The notes under the pieces: generated by a model
The model's input: the letters and a program-made list of their open reading frames with translations, nothing else
The model's database searches: none
Told to the model about the DNA's origin: nothing
Shown: positions 1 through 8,995 of the stretch, in pieces
Layout of the letters: every line of letters starts with the position of its first letter
Numbering within the stretch: position 1 is the first letter of the stretch
Made by a program: the position numbers and the translations under genes
Source of the DNA: CADEEN01 sp963816315
Lineage (GTDB): Bacteria; Pseudomonadota; Gammaproteobacteria; Burkholderiales; Burkholderiaceae_C
Direction of reading: 5' to 3'
DNA length: 64,000 nucleotides
Assembly (NCBI GenBank): GCA_963816315.1
Contig: CAWFJZ010000032.1
Span: forward strand, 186,001-250,000

Positions 1-1310
1 TTCTGCTCGAGCTCGGAGGTGCGCACGGCCACCAGCCGCTCCAATTGCTCGTTTCGCGTCAGCAGCAAACGCTCGGCGCGCTTCTTCAGCGTGATGTCGC
101 GGCCGACGCCGTGGTAGCCGATGAACTGCTGCCGCGCATCGAAGCGCGGCAGGCCGCTGACCGAGACCCAGCGCAGCGCCTGCCCGCCCTGGCGCAGCGC
201 GAACTCGAAGCCGCGAAAGGGCCGCCGCGCGTCGAGGTCGGCGCGGTGCGCGTCCCACTCGCCTTGGCTCGCGCCATCGGGAAACGCCTCCCAGCGCGTG
301 CGGCCGATGACCTGGTCGATGCGCGTGCCGACGAGCTGCCGCGCCACCGGGCCGACCTCGTCGATGCGATGCGCGTTGTCGGTGTGCCAGTACCAGTCCG
401 ACGCCAGCTCGGCCATCATGGCGTGGCGGCGCTCGCTGTCGGCCAGGCGCAGGTAGGCGATGCGCTCGTCGGTGACGTCGCGGCCGACGCCTTCGTAGCC
501 GGTGTACTGGCCTTCGTCGTCGAAATGCGCGCGGCCGTTCAAGGCCACCCAGACCGGCGAGCGGCCGCGGCGCCGCACTTCGATGCAGACATCGCGCAAG
601 GCCTTGCGCTGCGCCGTGCGTTCGAGGATCGGCGCCCACCCTCCCTCGGGCGGCTCGAACAGCGGCACGGCGTCGAGCCGATGGCCGATCAGATCGGCCG
701 GCTGCACGCCGAGCTTGACCAGCGAGGCCAGATCCTGCGAGACCCAGGTCAGACGCAGCTCGCTGTCGGTCTCCCAATGCCAGTCGGCCGACAGGCGCAG
801 GCGGGCCTGCCAGCGTTGCTCGCGCTGGCCGAGCGCGACTTCGACTTCGTGCGCGCGTTGATCGAACTGCGACGGTAGCGCCGCGCCCGGCTCGCGGCCC
901 GGCGTGCTGCTGAGCTGGGCCCAGACCGAGATCGCGCTCGGCGATTCGGCGCGCACGGCGCGCAGCGCGCCGGCCACGTCGCCGCCGCGCAGGCGCGCAG
1001 CAAAGGCGCCGAGCGCTTGCGCGTCGCGGTTCGCGTCTTGCACCAGCCATCGCAACAGCCCCAGCGCCAGGCCACCGAGCAACAGCGACGCCGCCACCCC
1101 GGCCACGCCCCAGAGCGTGTTGCCCGGCGCGGCGCGCCAGGCCAGCAGCGCTGCAACGCCGGCCAGCAGCACGATCGCAATGACTGCGGCCAGGGCTGCG
1201 CCGAACCGTGTCGCCAACCCGTGGCGCGGTGCTGTGTCAGCCGCCGTGGCGAGGCCGCTGTTTTTCTGTTGTGCTGCCTTGCGCGCGGCCGGCGCGTCAG
1301 GTTCGGACAT
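1..1310 (-). CDS. PAS-domain membrane sensor protein, 3' end outside the window
   Basis: Long open frame on the minus strand starting at ATG 1308-1310 and running off the left edge (about 436 residues visible). After a charged N-terminus there are two hydrophobic segments at about residues 36-58 and 66-89, consistent with membrane anchoring. Two PAS/PAC-like repeats follow (about 170-285 and 305-420), each with a W-x-W-E/H-T-D core and ending in GVGRD(V/I)T, typical of PAC motifs. A coiled segment begins at the edge. The output domain (histidine kinase, GGDEF or other) lies outside, so the signalling type cannot be named. Domain calls are from motif reading only. Confidence 0.75.
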   Translation of the reverse strand, partial: MSEPDAPAARKAAQQKNSGLATAADTAPRHGLATRFGAALAAVIAIVLLAGVAALLAWRAAPGNTLWGVAGVAASLLLGGLALGLLRWLVQDANRDAQALGAFAARLRGGDVAGALRAVRAESPSAISVWAQLSSTPGREPGAALPSQFDQRAHEVEVALGQREQRWQARLRLSADWHWETDSELRLTWVSQDLASLVKLGVQPADLIGHRLDAVPLFEPPEGGWAPILERTAQRKALRDVCIEVRRRGRSPVWVALNGRAHFDDEGQYTGYEGVGRDVTDERIAYLRLADSERRHAMMAELASDWYWHTDNAHRIDEVGPVARQLVGTRIDQVIGRTRWEAFPDGASQGEWDAHRADLDARRPFRGFEFALRQGGQALRWVSVSGLPRFDARQQFIGYHGVGRDITLKKRAERLLLTRNEQLERLVAVRTSELEQ

Positions 1311-1351
1311 GCAATCGAGTCTAGGGACGGGCCTGTCCGGCCTGCATCGTC

Positions 1352-1371
1352 AGGTCTTACTAGTGAGACCT
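1352..1371. promoter_or_regulatory. Near-perfect 20-bp palindrome, possible operator
   Basis: AGGTCTTACTAGTGAGACCT is a 20-bp inverted repeat with one mismatched pair. It lies in the 137-base gap between the PAS sensor start and the GMC oxidoreductase stop, followed by imperfect tandem copies of GACACCTGAA at about 1378-1400. The symmetry suggests a dimeric regulator site or a short hairpin; no T-run follows, so it is not a normal terminator. The regulator is unknown. Confidence 0.3.
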
Positions 1372-1447
1372 AAAGGCGACACCTGAAGACGACACCTGAA
1401 ACGACGCCCGAAGCCCCCTGCGACGCCGGCGCGTTGTGGCGCATCAG

Positions 1448-3103
1448 CTACGGCGGCCGCGCGGCGGCGGCGCGCAGCCAGTGCGCGGCACGCTCGGCGA
1501 TCATCAGCGTCGGCGCGTTGGTGTTGCCGCTGGTGATGATCGGCATCGCGCTGGCATCGGCGACGACGAGGCCGCCGACGCCGCGCACACGCAATCGCGC
1601 ATCGAGCACGGCCAGCGGATCGCCGTCGCGTCCCATCTTGCAGGTGCCCACCGGATGGAAGATCGTCGTGCCGATATCGCCGGCCAGGCGCGCCAGGGCT
1701 TCGTCGGACTCGAACTCGGCGCCGGGTTTCAACTCACGCGGCGCGTAGGCGGCCAGCGCCGGTTGCGCCGCGATGCGCCGCGTCAGGCGCAGCGATTGCG
1801 CGGCGACCAGGCGATCGGCTTCGGTGCTGAGGTAGTGCGGTGCGATCGCCGGCGCATCGTCGGCGCGCGGCGAGCGGATGCGCACCGAGCCGCGCGCCTC
1901 GGGGTTCAGGTTGCAGACGCTGGCGGTGAACGCGGGGTAGCGGTGCAGCGGTTCGCCGAAGGCGTCGAGCGACAGCGGCTGCACGTGGTACTGCAGGTTC
2001 GGCCACGCGCGCTCGGGCGACGAGCGCGCAAAGGCGCCGAGCTGCGACGGCGCCATGCTCATCGGCCCGCGCCGCGTCAGCGCGTAGTGCAGCGCGATGC
2101 GCGCCTTGCCCCACCGGGAGCCGGCGAGCTCATTCATCGTGCTTACCCCGGAGACACCGAACACGGCGCGAATTTGCAAATGGTCCTGCAGGTTGTCGCC
2201 GACGCCGGGCAGCGCGTGCTGGACCGCGATGCCGTGGCGCTGCAACAGCGGCGCCGGCCCGATGCCCGAGAGCTGCAGCAACTGCGGCGTGCCGATCGCG
2301 CCGGCGGCCATCACCACCGCGCGCGCGGCGTTGAGCGTCTGCGTGCCGCCCGCCAGGCGCACTTCGACGCCGCGGGCGCGCAACGCGCCATCGCCGCCGC
2401 GTTCGAGCACCAGCCGCGTCACCATCGCGCCGGTGCGCACCTCCAGGTTGCGCCGCTGCTGCACCGGCCGCAGGAAAGCCTTGCTCGCATTCCAGCGCCA
2501 TCCGCCCTTCTGATTGACTTCGAAGTAAGCGACGCCCTCGTTGTTGCCGCGGTTGAAATCGTCGGTCGCCGGGATGCCGGCCTGCTGCGCGGCCAGCGCA
2601 AAGGCATCGAGCAAGGGCCACGACAGGCGCGGCTTTTCGATGCGCCATTCGTTGCCCACGCCGTGGTACAGGGCGTACTCCGGGTCCGCGTGCAGATCGT
2701 CGGCGCCGCGCCAATGGTCTTCATGTTGCTTGAAGAACGGCAGGCAGGCCTGCCAGCGCCACGCGTCATCGTTCAGCGCGGCGGCCCAGCCGTCGTAGTC
2801 GCGCGACTGGCCGCGCATGTAGATCATGCCGTTGATCGACGACGAGCCGCCGAGCACCTTGCCGCGCGGGTAGCGCAGCACGCGGCCGTTCAAGCCCGCA
2901 TCGGGCTCGGTCTTGTAGAGCCAGTCGGTGCGCGGGTTGCCGATGCAATACAGGTAGCCGACCGGAATGTGGATCCACGCGTAGTCGTCACGGCCGCCGG
3001 CTTCGAGCAACAGCACGCGCGTGTTCGCATCGGCCGAGAGGCGGTTGGCGAGCAGGCAGCCTGCCGTGCCGGCGCCGATGACGATGTAGTCCCAGTCTTT
3101 CAA
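1448..3103 (-). CDS. GMC family oxidoreductase (choline dehydrogenase-like)
   Basis: A 551-residue FAD-dependent alcohol oxidoreductase. The N-terminal Rossmann dinucleotide-binding motif IGAGTAGCLLANRL is at about residues 9-22, followed by the acidic LLLEAGG segment. The GMC signatures are visible as GGSSSINGMIYMRG (about residue 85) and GAIGTPQLLQLSGIGP (about 270). The C-terminal catalytic region has FHPVGTCKMG and DASAMPIITSGNTNAPTLMI. Length is normal for the family. Substrate cannot be set from sequence: choline, glycol or long-chain alcohol are all possible. It has no obvious operon partner. Confidence 0.88.
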   Translation of the reverse strand: MKDWDYIVIGAGTAGCLLANRLSADANTRVLLLEAGGRDDYAWIHIPVGYLYCIGNPRTDWLYKTEPDAGLNGRVLRYPRGKVLGGSSSINGMIYMRGQSRDYDGWAAALNDDAWRWQACLPFFKQHEDHWRGADDLHADPEYALYHGVGNEWRIEKPRLSWPLLDAFALAAQQAGIPATDDFNRGNNEGVAYFEVNQKGGWRWNASKAFLRPVQQRRNLEVRTGAMVTRLVLERGGDGALRARGVEVRLAGGTQTLNAARAVVMAAGAIGTPQLLQLSGIGPAPLLQRHGIAVQHALPGVGDNLQDHLQIRAVFGVSGVSTMNELAGSRWGKARIALHYALTRRGPMSMAPSQLGAFARSSPERAWPNLQYHVQPLSLDAFGEPLHRYPAFTASVCNLNPEARGSVRIRSPRADDAPAIAPHYLSTEADRLVAAQSLRLTRRIAAQPALAAYAPRELKPGAEFESDEALARLAGDIGTTIFHPVGTCKMGRDGDPLAVLDARLRVRGVGGLVVADASAMPIITSGNTNAPTLMIAERAAHWLRAAAARPP

Positions 3104-3156
3104 TCGTGTGGCTCATGGGGCAGCTCGAAGCGCTGCGTGGCATGCAGGTTACCTGC

Positions 3157-4586
3157 TCACGCCGCCGCTTCGCCGCGGCGCGGCGCCGGCGACGGCAGTT
3201 GCGCCAGCAACGCGTACCAGTCGAGGCGGCGCGTCAGCACCATGACGACGGCGAGCACGGCGAACAGCATCACCGCGCCGATCGCCAGCGACCATTGCTC
3301 CATGCGCAGCAGCGTCCACAGCAAGCCGTACAAGAGCGCAATGCCGATACCGAACAGCCCGCCGGCACGCCAGCTGCCGAGCATGTGCCGCGCGTAGTAG
3401 CCGAGCAGCATCGACGCAGGCCGCACTCGCCACCGCGTAGGCGTGCTCGAAGGCGATGTGCTCGGACAGGCTGATCAACAGCAGGTAGAACAGCGCCAGC
3501 GCCAGACCGACGAGCGCGTACTGGATCGGGTGCACGCGCCGCCGCGCCATCACTTCCGTCAACGCGACGGCGGCGAAGGTGAGCACGATGAACAGCATCG
3601 CGTACTTGGTCGCGCGGTCGGTCAGCGAGTAGGGGTTCACCGGGTCGATGAACGACACGTCCATCGTGTCCACGCAGCCGCCGGGTTTGACTTGCACGAT
3701 CGTCGAAGCGTCTTCGCCGGCTGGTGCGGCCACGTCGATGACCTCGCACAGGGCCTGCGCCTTTGACGCCACCTCGACGGCCGCGGCGCTGCCGAGCGAC
3801 GACACGGCCCATTGCGCATTGAAGCCGTTGGCGTCGATCTGGCGCGTGGCCGGCAGGAAACGGCCGCCGAACGAGGGGTGCGGCCAGTCCGACTGCACGG
3901 TCCAACGCACCTCGTCGGCCGCCGGCACGAGCGACAGGCGCGCCGTGCCCAGCAGGTCCAGCGTCAGCTTGATCTCCAGCGCCTCCCCCTTCTGGTTCGA
4001 GCGCGCGTCGCTGAGCGTGGCGTGCAAGCCGCGCGTGTAGGTGCCGTGGCCGGTGCCCGGACGCACCTCGGCCGGCTCGCCGTCGGCCAGCACTTGCGCG
4101 GCGCGGATGCCGCGCACGTCCGACAGCGCCAACAACACCGTGACGCTGGCGCATTGCAGCCGCCCGCCCTTGTTCTCGGCCTTGGGCTGCAAGGCTTGCA
4201 GATGGGGCCAGCGCGCGCTCATCGTGGTGGTGCCGGCATAGCCGTTGACCTTGAACAGGCCGCGATAGCGCGCTTCGGCGCCGGCGCGGCTGTGTGCGCT
4301 CAACGATTGCGGCGTGCTGGTCAGCGTGAACTCGCGCTTGTGCGTCACGCTGCGGCGCGCCTTGCCCTCGCCTTCCTGCACGTCCCACTCTTCGTTGCAC
4401 TGCCGTTGCAGCAGCGGTCCGAGCAAGGTTTGCGCGCTGGCCAGCGATTGCGACACGCTGCGCATCGCGTCGCCCTGGCGCATGTGTCGCTCGCCGACCA
4501 GCCAGTCGATGCGCGTCAGCACGCCCACCAGCAGCAACATCGACCAGGCCGATCGCAGCCGTCTTGGCCAGCAGTGGAAATCGCAT
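3157..4586 (-). CDS. creD: CreD-like inner membrane protein, two frame breaks
   Basis: The product matches the CreD family: an N-terminal membrane segment, a large soluble domain and several C-terminal membrane helices. The start is MRFPLLAKTAAIGL at 4586. The frame then shifts near 4543 into SMLLLVGVLTRIDWLVGER, and again near 3414 into SMLLGYYARHMLGSW. Removing one base at each place gives a continuous 475-residue protein, normal for CreD. Both surplus bases precede a TCGATG string. In enterobacteria creD belongs to the CreBC regulon, but no creBC is seen here and the cellular role is unclear. I read the breaks as sequence errors. Confidence 0.75.
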
Positions 4587-4669
4587 GTGGGCTCCCTGGA
4601 GGTTGAAGCCCGCGACTGTTGCCGCGCCGTGTGCGTTGTCGATGAAGGCTGCGTGAAGTCAGCGCCTCG

Positions 4670-5311
4670 TCACCGCGCCAGGTGCGACCCCAGCACCGGA
4701 AACAGCTTCGTCAGCCCATCGGCCAGCAGCTCGACCGCCATCGCTGCGAGGATCAGGCCCATCAGCCGCGTCATGACGTTGATGCCGGTGCGGCCGAGCG
4801 CCTTGGCGATGCGGCCCGAGGCGCTGAAGGTGATGTAGGTGGCCAGGCCGATGACGACGCCGTAGCCGACGAGCACCGCCTGCTCCCAGACGTGGCGCGT
4901 CTTCTCGGCGTAGATGACCATCGTCGAGATCGTCGCCGGGCCGGTCAGCAGCGGGATCGTCAGCGGCACGATGGCGATGGAAGCGCCGGCGTCGGCTTTC
5001 TGGTTGCCTTCGTCGAGGTCGGACGGTTTGGCTTCGGCCGGCTGCGCATTGAGCATCTGCAGCGAGCTGATCAACAGCAGCGTGCCGCCGCCGACCTGGA
5101 ACGAGGCGATGCTGATGCCGAAGAACTCGATGATCTTCAGGCCGGCGACGGCGCTGACGGCGATGACGACGAACGCCGCGAAGGCCGAAATGTTGATCGT
5201 GCGCAGGCGCTGCGCGCGCGAGAAGTTCTGCGTGAAGGCGATGAAAAAAGGCACGACGCCGATCGGGTTGACGATCGCGAGCAGCGCGATCAGCGGCTTC
5301 AGCAGATCCAT
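4670..5311 (-). CDS. MarC family integral membrane protein
   Basis: A 213-residue hydrophobic protein from ATG 5311, with about six predicted membrane segments. It begins LLKPLIALLAIVNPIGVVPFF, the characteristic MarC/NAAT family start with its NPIG motif, and contains the second conserved block PLTIPLLTGPATIS. The function of MarC proteins is not settled; older claims about antibiotic resistance regulation were not supported, and some relatives are called amino-acid transporters. Its start overlaps the end of the upstream B12-type binding protein gene by 13 bases, so the two may be cotranscribed. Confidence 0.87.
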   Translation of the reverse strand: MDLLKPLIALLAIVNPIGVVPFFIAFTQNFSRAQRLRTINISAFAAFVVIAVSAVAGLKIIEFFGISIASFQVGGGTLLLISSLQMLNAQPAEAKPSDLDEGNQKADAGASIAIVPLTIPLLTGPATISTMVIYAEKTRHVWEQAVLVGYGVVIGLATYITFSASGRIAKALGRTGINVMTRLMGLILAAMAVELLADGLTKLFPVLGSHLAR

Positions 5312-6084
5312 GCGCGCGAGCTTAAGCGGCGGCTGAGTTCGCGCAGATAACGCAGGCCGGCCGCCGTGCGCGGGCCGTACCAGGACAGCAGCTCGCCATC
5401 GACCAGGCGCACGCGCGCTTGCGGGCACAAGGCCTGCGCATGCGCGATGTGTTCGCTCGTGAAGGCATAGGGCTCGCTCGACAGCAGCACCTCGCGCACG
5501 TCGCCGAGCCACGGCTCGTGGCCGCGCAGCGTTGGGTAGCGCGCCGCACCGTGGTCGCCGCCGTCCTGCGCCGGCAGCGTCTGCCAGCCCACGCACGCCA
5601 GCAGGCGCGAGATGTAGGTGTCGCGGGCCACGGTCATCCATGGCTGGCGCCAGATCAGGTAGAGCACGGGCACGTCGGCGCGGGCTGTCGTCACGGCGAG
5701 CTCAGCGCGCAGCTCGGCGCGCAAGGCGGCCGCGCGGTCGGCCACGCCGGGCAGCGCGGAAAACGCTTCGGCGATCTGCCCGATCAGCGCGTCCACGTCG
5801 TGCGGCCCACAAGGGTGCGTGACGATGACCTGCGGCACCAACTGGCGCAGCGCGTCGGCGGTGTCGATGCGGTTCTCATCGACATTGACGATCGCATGCG
5901 TCGGCGCCAACTGCCGCAGCTTGGCCAGGTTCACGTCCTTCGTACCGCCCACTTTCGGCACGGCCTTGACGCCGTCGGCCGGGTGCGTGCAGAACCCGGT
6001 GCGCGCCACGACCCACGGCCCGAGCCCGAGTGCGAACAGCAGCTCGGTCAGGCTGGGCACGAGGCTGGCAATCCGCAAAGTCAT
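5299..6084 (-). CDS. Helical-backbone metal receptor (BtuF-like binding protein)
   Basis: A 261-residue protein of the periplasmic-binding fold type used for cobalamin and iron-siderophore ligands. It opens RIASLVPSLTELLFALGLG, the family hallmark, followed by VGGTKDVNLAKL and the long backbone helix region. A W-x-x-P string (RQPWMTVA) and the conserved SEPYAF segment are present. No clear signal peptide is visible, and there is no ABC permease or ATPase next to it, so it may be an orphan cytoplasmic or periplasmic relative. The ligand is not determined. It ends overlapping marC. Confidence 0.75.
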   Translation of the reverse strand: MTLRIASLVPSLTELLFALGLGPWVVARTGFCTHPADGVKAVPKVGGTKDVNLAKLRQLAPTHAIVNVDENRIDTADALRQLVPQVIVTHPCGPHDVDALIGQIAEAFSALPGVADRAAALRAELRAELAVTTARADVPVLYLIWRQPWMTVARDTYISRLLACVGWQTLPAQDGGDHGAARYPTLRGHEPWLGDVREVLLSSEPYAFTSEHIAHAQALCPQARVRLVDGELLSWYGPRTAAGLRYLRELSRRLSSRAWIC

Positions 6085-6323
6085 CGCACGGTCATGGGGC
6101 AGCGCATGCTACGGGTGAACCCGAATCAGGGTCTCGGAAGGCGGCAGCGCACCAACGTTGGCTGGTCAGAAAACAACATTTTTCGCGCCCCGCGTGCACG
6201 CGGGCTTGCCATTCCTGAATAATCGGTTCTCCCTGTCTGGAGGCGGCGCCTTTGCTTGAGATTCTTCGAGCCGGCTCAAAGCTCCACCTAGGTATTTGTG
6301 TGTTTCGATAAGGAGCTTGCCGA

Positions 6324-6845
6324 ATGGGCAACAAGCTATACGTGGGCAACCTCGCCTACAGCGTGCGCGACGAGTCGCTGCAATCGGCCTTCGGGCAATT
6401 TGGAACCGTCACGTCCGCCAAGGTCATGATGGATCGTGAGACTGGCCGCTCGAAGGGCTTCGGCTTCGTCGAGATGGGCAGCGACGCCGAGGCGCAAGCC
6501 GCCATCAACGGCATGAACGGACAGCCCCTCGAAGGCCGTCCGATCGTCGTCAACGAGGCCCGTCCGCGCGAAGAGCGTCCGGGTGGCTTCGGCGGCGGCG
6601 GTGGTGGCCGCAGCGGTGGCGGCGGTGGCGGGTACGGCGGCGGCGGTGGTGGCGGCTACGGCGGTGGCGGCGGCGGTGGCCGCAGCCCCTACGGCGGTGG
6701 CGGCGGTGGCCGCAGCGGCGGTGGTGGTGGCTACGGCGGCGGCGGTGGTGGCCGCAGTGGTGGTGGCGGCGGCTACGGCGGTGGTGGTGGCAGCGGTGGC
6801 GGCAGCTACGGTGGTGGCGGCGGTGGCCGCGGCCAGGGCTACTGA
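6324..6845 (+). CDS. Glycine-rich RRM RNA-binding protein
   Basis: A 173-residue protein with one N-terminal RNA recognition motif (residues 1-80) and a glycine-rich tail. RNP2 is KLYVGNLAY near residue 4 and RNP1 is KGFGFVEM near residue 47. After a basic linker the C-terminus (about 90-173) is GGGGG repeats spaced by Y, R and S, ending GRGQGY. Such proteins in cyanobacteria and proteobacteria are often cold- or stress-responsive RNA chaperones. The start is set by AAGGAG at 6310-6315, eight bases before ATG. A strong terminator follows, so it is probably a single-gene unit. Confidence 0.9.
   Translation: MGNKLYVGNLAYSVRDESLQSAFGQFGTVTSAKVMMDRETGRSKGFGFVEMGSDAEAQAAINGMNGQPLEGRPIVVNEARPREERPGGFGGGGGGRSGGGGGGYGGGGGGGYGGGGGGGRSPYGGGGGGRSGGGGGYGGGGGGRSGGGGGYGGGGGSGGGSYGGGGGGRGQGY
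6585..6838 (+). repeat. GGC/GGT low-complexity tract coding the glycine-rich tail
   Basis: About 250 bases of almost pure G/C/T built from GGCGGYGGT units with interspersed TAC, CGC and AGC codons. It encodes the glycine-rich C-terminus of the RRM protein. Synonymous GGC/GGT alternation breaks long exact repeats, but the tract is still prone to slippage and to misassembly, so its exact length may be wrong. Confidence 0.8.
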
Positions 6846-6866
6846 TCCCACCCGATCACGAACAAG

Positions 6867-6893
6867 AAAGGCGCCTGCGGGCGCCTTTTGTTT
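6867..6893 (+). terminator. Rho-independent terminator after the RRM gene
   Basis: AAAGGCGCC at 6867-6875 pairs perfectly with GGCGCCTTT at 6880-6888 around a TGCG loop, and is followed by TTGTTTTG. It lies 21 bases after the stop codon of the RRM gene. The A-run on the 5' side means it could also work for transcripts arriving from the other strand. Confidence 0.85.
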
Positions 6894-6966
6894 TGCCGCC
6901 GATGCTTTGCTGCGCGACGGCGATGAATCCTGGTCGCGCTTGACCCCTGTTCGTCCTCACTATCGA

Positions 6967-7743
6967 CTATTCGCCACGCCGCTTCTTGCGACCACGCCCG
7001 GCGAGCACCTTGTCGAACAGTGCGTTCGGCAGCAGGCGCATCAGCTTGGCGACGACGCCCATCTGCCACGGGATGACGCGGTAACTCGTGCCGGCTTCGA
7101 TGGTGCGAAACGCGCGCTCGGCGAAGTCGTCGGCCTGCAGCATGAACGGCATGCCGTAGCGGTTGCCGGCGGTCAGCGGCGTGGCCACGTAGCCCGGCAG
7201 GATCGTGACGACACGCACGCCACTGCCGCGGCACTCGCCGCGCAGGCTTTCGCAATAAGCGACGACCGCGGCCTTGCTCGCGCAGTAGGCGCCGTGGCCC
7301 GGCAGGCCGCGGATCGCGGACACGCTGGCCACGCCGACCAGCGTGCCTGAACCGCGCTGGCGCATCGCGGCCAGAAACGGATGGAAGGTGGCGGCCAGGC
7401 CGACGTTGTTGATCGCCAGCGTGTCGGCCAGCACGTTCAGGTCGTCGCGGATCTCGGTGTCGATGCCGACGCTGATCCCGGCGTTGGCGATCACCACATC
7501 GGGCAAGCCTTGCTGCTCGATGCAGCGCTGCCCCGCGCCGACGATGCTGTCGATCTGCTGCACGTCGGCGACATAGGCGATGCAGCGTTCGCGGCCGAGC
7601 CCTTGCGCTTGCGCCCAGTTCTCGATCTCGCCGACGCGGCGCGCAGCCAACGCCAGACGCCAGCCGGCCTTGGCATAGCGCGCGGCGAGCGCCTGGCCGA
7701 TGCCGCTCGATGCGCCGGTGATGAAAACCAGCGGCGCCGTCAT
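6967..7743 (-). CDS. Short-chain dehydrogenase/reductase
   Basis: A 258-residue classical SDR. The NAD(P)-binding motif TGASSGIG is at residues 9-16, the NAG motif at about 90, and the catalytic YCASK (Y-x-x-x-K) at about residue 150. Length and order are standard. The C-terminus ends in a basic tail rich in K and R. It starts in a 4-base overlap with the lptC stop, so it is probably cotranscribed with the lipid-A/Kdo genes lptC-kdsC-kdsD. A membrane-lipid or sugar substrate is possible but unproven. Confidence 0.87.
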   Translation of the reverse strand: MTAPLVFITGASSGIGQALAARYAKAGWRLALAARRVGEIENWAQAQGLGRERCIAYVADVQQIDSIVGAGQRCIEQQGLPDVVIANAGISVGIDTEIRDDLNVLADTLAINNVGLAATFHPFLAAMRQRGSGTLVGVASVSAIRGLPGHGAYCASKAAVVAYCESLRGECRGSGVRVVTILPGYVATPLTAGNRYGMPFMLQADDFAERAFRTIEAGTSYRVIPWQMGVVAKLMRLLPNALFDKVLAGRGRKKRRGE

Positions 7744-8423
7744 TTCCTCGCCGGCACGTCGAAGCGCGCCCGCAGCGGCCCGCCGAACTTGGCGCTGCGC
7801 GACAGGTTGTCGTAGTCGAGCGAGGCCACGCGCATCTCGCTCGTGCCCTGGCGCAGGCGCACCGGCAGGTGCGACGTGACACGCTCGGTGTCGAGAAAGG
7901 CTTGCAGGAATTCGCTCTCGAACTCGATCGCTGCCGCCGCTGCGGTGGCTTCGCGGCGCACGCGCGCGCCGCCTTGCAACTGCACCTGCGAGGCATCGCT
8001 ATTGGCGACCGCCAGGCGCGCGGTGGCCACGGTGACGCTGCCGTCCGCCGCCGTGGCGCGAATCGTCGCCTGATCGATCTCCATCGTGTCGGTGTCGGGG
8101 TAATGGCGCATGCGCTCGCCTTGCACCTGCACGCGCAGCGCGCCGTCGGCGGCAAAGCGCTGCAGCGTGAAGCCCTGCATCGTGTAGTCGGGCTCGTGGC
8201 GCGGCGGCGCGGCCTCGCGCGGCACGTCGGGGCGCGGCGTGTTGCTGACCAGCCACCAGGTGGCCAGCGCCAGCAGGGCCATCAGGATCAGCGGCAGGTA
8301 GGCCGAGGCGAGCTGGCCGACACGCCACCAGAACGGCTGACGCGGACGCCGCGGCGGATTCTGCGGGCCCGACGCCGGCAGCGGGTCGAGCGGTTGCAGC
8401 AGGCTTTCGAGATCGAGGGCCAC
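7740..8423 (-). CDS. lptC: LPS export protein LptC
   Basis: A 227-residue protein with a single N-terminal membrane anchor (about residues 40-62) and a periplasmic beta-rich domain. The domain includes the typical LptC beginning PDYTMQGFTLQRF and a repeated Q-G-E-R/D-T-M-E-I-D pattern of the OstA-like beta jellyroll. LptC bridges the LptBFG transporter and LptA in lipopolysaccharide export. It directly follows kdsC, the usual Gram-negative order kdsD-kdsC-lptC. lptA and lptB are not next in line; an SDR gene follows instead. Confidence 0.85.
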   Translation of the reverse strand: MALDLESLLQPLDPLPASGPQNPPRRPRQPFWWRVGQLASAYLPLILMALLALATWWLVSNTPRPDVPREAAPPRHEPDYTMQGFTLQRFAADGALRVQVQGERMRHYPDTDTMEIDQATIRATAADGSVTVATARLAVANSDASQVQLQGGARVRREATAAAAAIEFESEFLQAFLDTERVTSHLPVRLRQGTSEMRVASLDYDNLSRSAKFGGPLRARFDVPARK

Positions 8424-8424
8424 G

Positions 8425-8995
8425 CTATCGCGCGTCCAGTGTCATCAGTTGGCCGGCCAGCAGCGAGGCATAGCACCCGCTGGCCATCAACAGCAGATCG
8501 CAGCATTCGCGCGCCGCGCCTTGGCCGCCGCGTGCACTGGTCACGTGATGCGCCACGCGCGCGCACTTCGGCGTGCGCGTTCGGCGGTGCACAGGCGAAG
8601 GCGGCGTGGGCAAACAAGGGCAGGTCGGGCCAGTCGTCACCCATCACCGCCACGTCGGCCCATTCGATCGCCAGCGTTTGCAGCAGCTCGTTGGCCGCGG
8701 CGAGCTTGTCGGCCACGCCGAAGCGCATGTGCTGCAGGCCGAGATCGGCGACGCGACGCCGCACGGCGAGCGAATCGCGGCCGGTGATGACGATCGGCGC
8801 GACGCCGCCTTGCGCGAGCAGCTTCAGCCCCTGGCCGTCGAGCACGTGAAAGGCCTTGAAGGTTTCGCCCTGCTCGCCGATGTACAGGCTGCCGTCGGTG
8901 AGCACGCCATCGACGTCGAAAATCGCCGCCTTGATGCCGAGGCCACGGCCCTGGGCCTTGAGCAGCAACTCGGGCGGGAACGACAGCGCGGGCAT
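8425..8995 (-). CDS. kdsC: 3-deoxy-D-manno-octulosonate 8-phosphate phosphatase KdsC (one frame break)
   Basis: HAD-family phosphatase that removes phosphate from Kdo-8-P in Kdo synthesis. The nucleophile motif DVDGVLTDG is at about residues 27-35, the ITGRDS motif at about 70 and VMGDDWPDLP at about 115. The frame is lost near 8556 within a GCGCGCG run. Dropping one base gives a continuous 189-residue protein ending LLLMASGCYASLLAGQL, the normal KdsC length and end. It starts one base into the kdsD stop and ends just before lptC. Confidence 0.85.

Noticed and set aside
1436..3397. 653-residue plus-strand ORF over the GMC oxidoreductase
   Set aside because: Arg/Ala/His-rich antisense product without motifs; the minus-strand frame encodes a complete GMC enzyme.
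6583..7350. Alanine/valine-rich ORF overlapping the glycine-rich RRM gene
   Set aside because: It is the shifted frame of the GGC/GGT tract; the RRM frame carries clear RNP motifs and a ribosome site.
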